From DAOUEO01 sp963763495 (lineage in GTDB: Bacteria; Chloroflexota; Dehalococcoidia; DSTF01; JALHUB01), in contig CAVXOY010000012.1 in NCBI GenBank assembly GCA_963763495.1, positions 1 to 25,904 of the forward strand: 25,904 nt of DNA, read 5' to 3'. Within the stretch, counting starts at the first letter, position 1, and every line of letters begins with the position of its first letter. Shown here piece by piece: positions 25,366 through 25,904 of the stretch. Under the pieces are notes generated by a model that ran no database searches, had not been told where the DNA came from, and saw only the letters and a program-made list of their open reading frames with translations. A program made the position numbers and the translations under genes.

Positions 25366-25904
25366 TCAGGGTGTGGAGCTCTCAGGGGGATCGCGTTCGG
25401 TCGATATCCACAGGCGCTCGCCATCGGTGGAGAAGTCAATCTCGCCCTGCTGGTCGGTGCGGTAGACCAATGTGTCGTCGAGACAATCCAGAGTCGCCGT
25501 CGAAGGATGGCGGAAGCGGTTGTCCTCGCCGACGGAGATGACGGCTACGAGGGGGTTGATGGCTCGCAGTAGCGACTCGCTGGTGGAGTGGGCGGAGCCA
25601 TGATGGGCTACCTTGAGCACGGTTGCTTGCGAATAGACGCTGCTCTGAAGGAGGGCGGTCTCGCTTGCAGCCTCCAGGTCGCCCGTAAGCAGGAAGCTGG
25701 CGCGACCCCACGCCAGCTTGAGCACGACGGAGCTGTTGTTCGTGTCGTCACTGTCCGCAGGAGCGGCGCCGGCGGGAGGCCAGAGGAACTGCAGGGTCGC
25801 TCCTTCACCGAGGGCTATCCATTCGCCACTTCTCGCCTGGTGGCAGGGGATGCCTTTTTCGTCGATGAGGCGCTGCCACTCCGCGTAGGTGGCGGTGTCG
25901 GCGG
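25366..25904 (-). CDS. ComEC/Rec2-like metallo-beta-lactamase domain, C-terminal part, cut by window edge
   Basis: The last 179 codons of a gene that enters from the right edge without a stop. The frame reads AEWQRLIDEKGIPCHQARSG, NNSSVVLKLAWGRASFLLTG with DLE, VLKVAHHGSAHSTSE, AVISVGEDNRFRHPS and QGEIDFSTDGERLWI. This is the C-terminal metallo-beta-lactamase-fold domain of ComEC/Rec2 proteins (the AHHGS...S and RFxHP segments are characteristic), which form the DNA uptake channel in competent bacteria. The membrane domains are not in the window, so a free-standing ComEC-like hydrolase is also possible. Its stop is 78 bp before the start of rph. Confidence 0.85.
   Translation of the reverse strand, partial: ADTATYAEWQRLIDEKGIPCHQARSGEWIALGEGATLQFLWPPAGAAPADSDDTNNSSVVLKLAWGRASFLLTGDLEAASETALLQSSVYSQATVLKVAHHGSAHSTSESLLRAINPLVAVISVGEDNRFRHPSTATLDCLDDTLVYRTDQQGEIDFSTDGERLWISTERDPPESSTP

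Overview
The window is GC-rich bacterial chromosome with housekeeping and regulatory genes on both strands. There is no phage, transposase, plasmid or CRISPR signature. The gene set suits a Chloroflexota bacterium, perhaps Dehalococcoidia-like. It includes a membrane H+-pyrophosphatase, an AmmeMemoRadiSam cassette, SelA, a class V aminotransferase paired with long-form SerA, a DUF3870 protein, MutS2, RarA and a ydaO-type riboswitch. That placement is inference from content; no marker gene fixes it. Many genes are broken by single-base insertions and deletions while both halves of each protein stay conserved. This looks like sequencing or assembly error rather than gene decay, so broken genes are given here as single loci with approximate break points.

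Positions 1-4260 (minus strand): the 5' part of hppA runs off the left edge. Next comes a trehalose operon, otsB then otsA. It is preceded by a consensus-like promoter (TTGACA-N17-TATACT), a c-di-AMP (ydaO/yuaA) riboswitch and a strong intrinsic terminator. This is the most interesting part of the window: an osmolyte synthesis operon apparently gated by a second messenger linked to osmotic and cell-wall homeostasis.

Positions 4390-9270: a tRNA with anticodon CAT and a CoA-type NUDIX hydrolase lie on the plus strand. On the minus strand are a secreted beta-helix protein with its own promoter, RarA, and a one-domain molbindin. Two long intergenic stretches (7978-8734 and 8945-9270) carry an A-rich tract and many short GC-rich palindromes. 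Related palindromes recur near 13.3 kb and 22.75 kb.

Positions 9271-13216: a large AAA/LuxR regulator (minus strand) faces away from two small plus-strand genes, an unrecognised protein and a DUF3870 protein.

Positions 13394-19837 (minus strand): a probable transcription unit runs selA, AmmeMemoRadiSam radical SAM enzyme, a Memo-AMMECR1 fusion, then mutS2. Three of these genes have a TGCTANAAT extended -10 element upstream. In two cases it sits about 10 nt from the start codon, which suggests leaderless mRNAs.

Positions 19957-22726 (plus strand): a class V aminotransferase and serA, probably the phosphorylated serine pathway, end in an intrinsic terminator. The right end holds a DUF1015 gene (minus), a HIT protein with a good promoter (plus), rph (minus), and the C-terminal part of a ComEC-like metallo-beta-lactamase domain (minus) that leaves the window.
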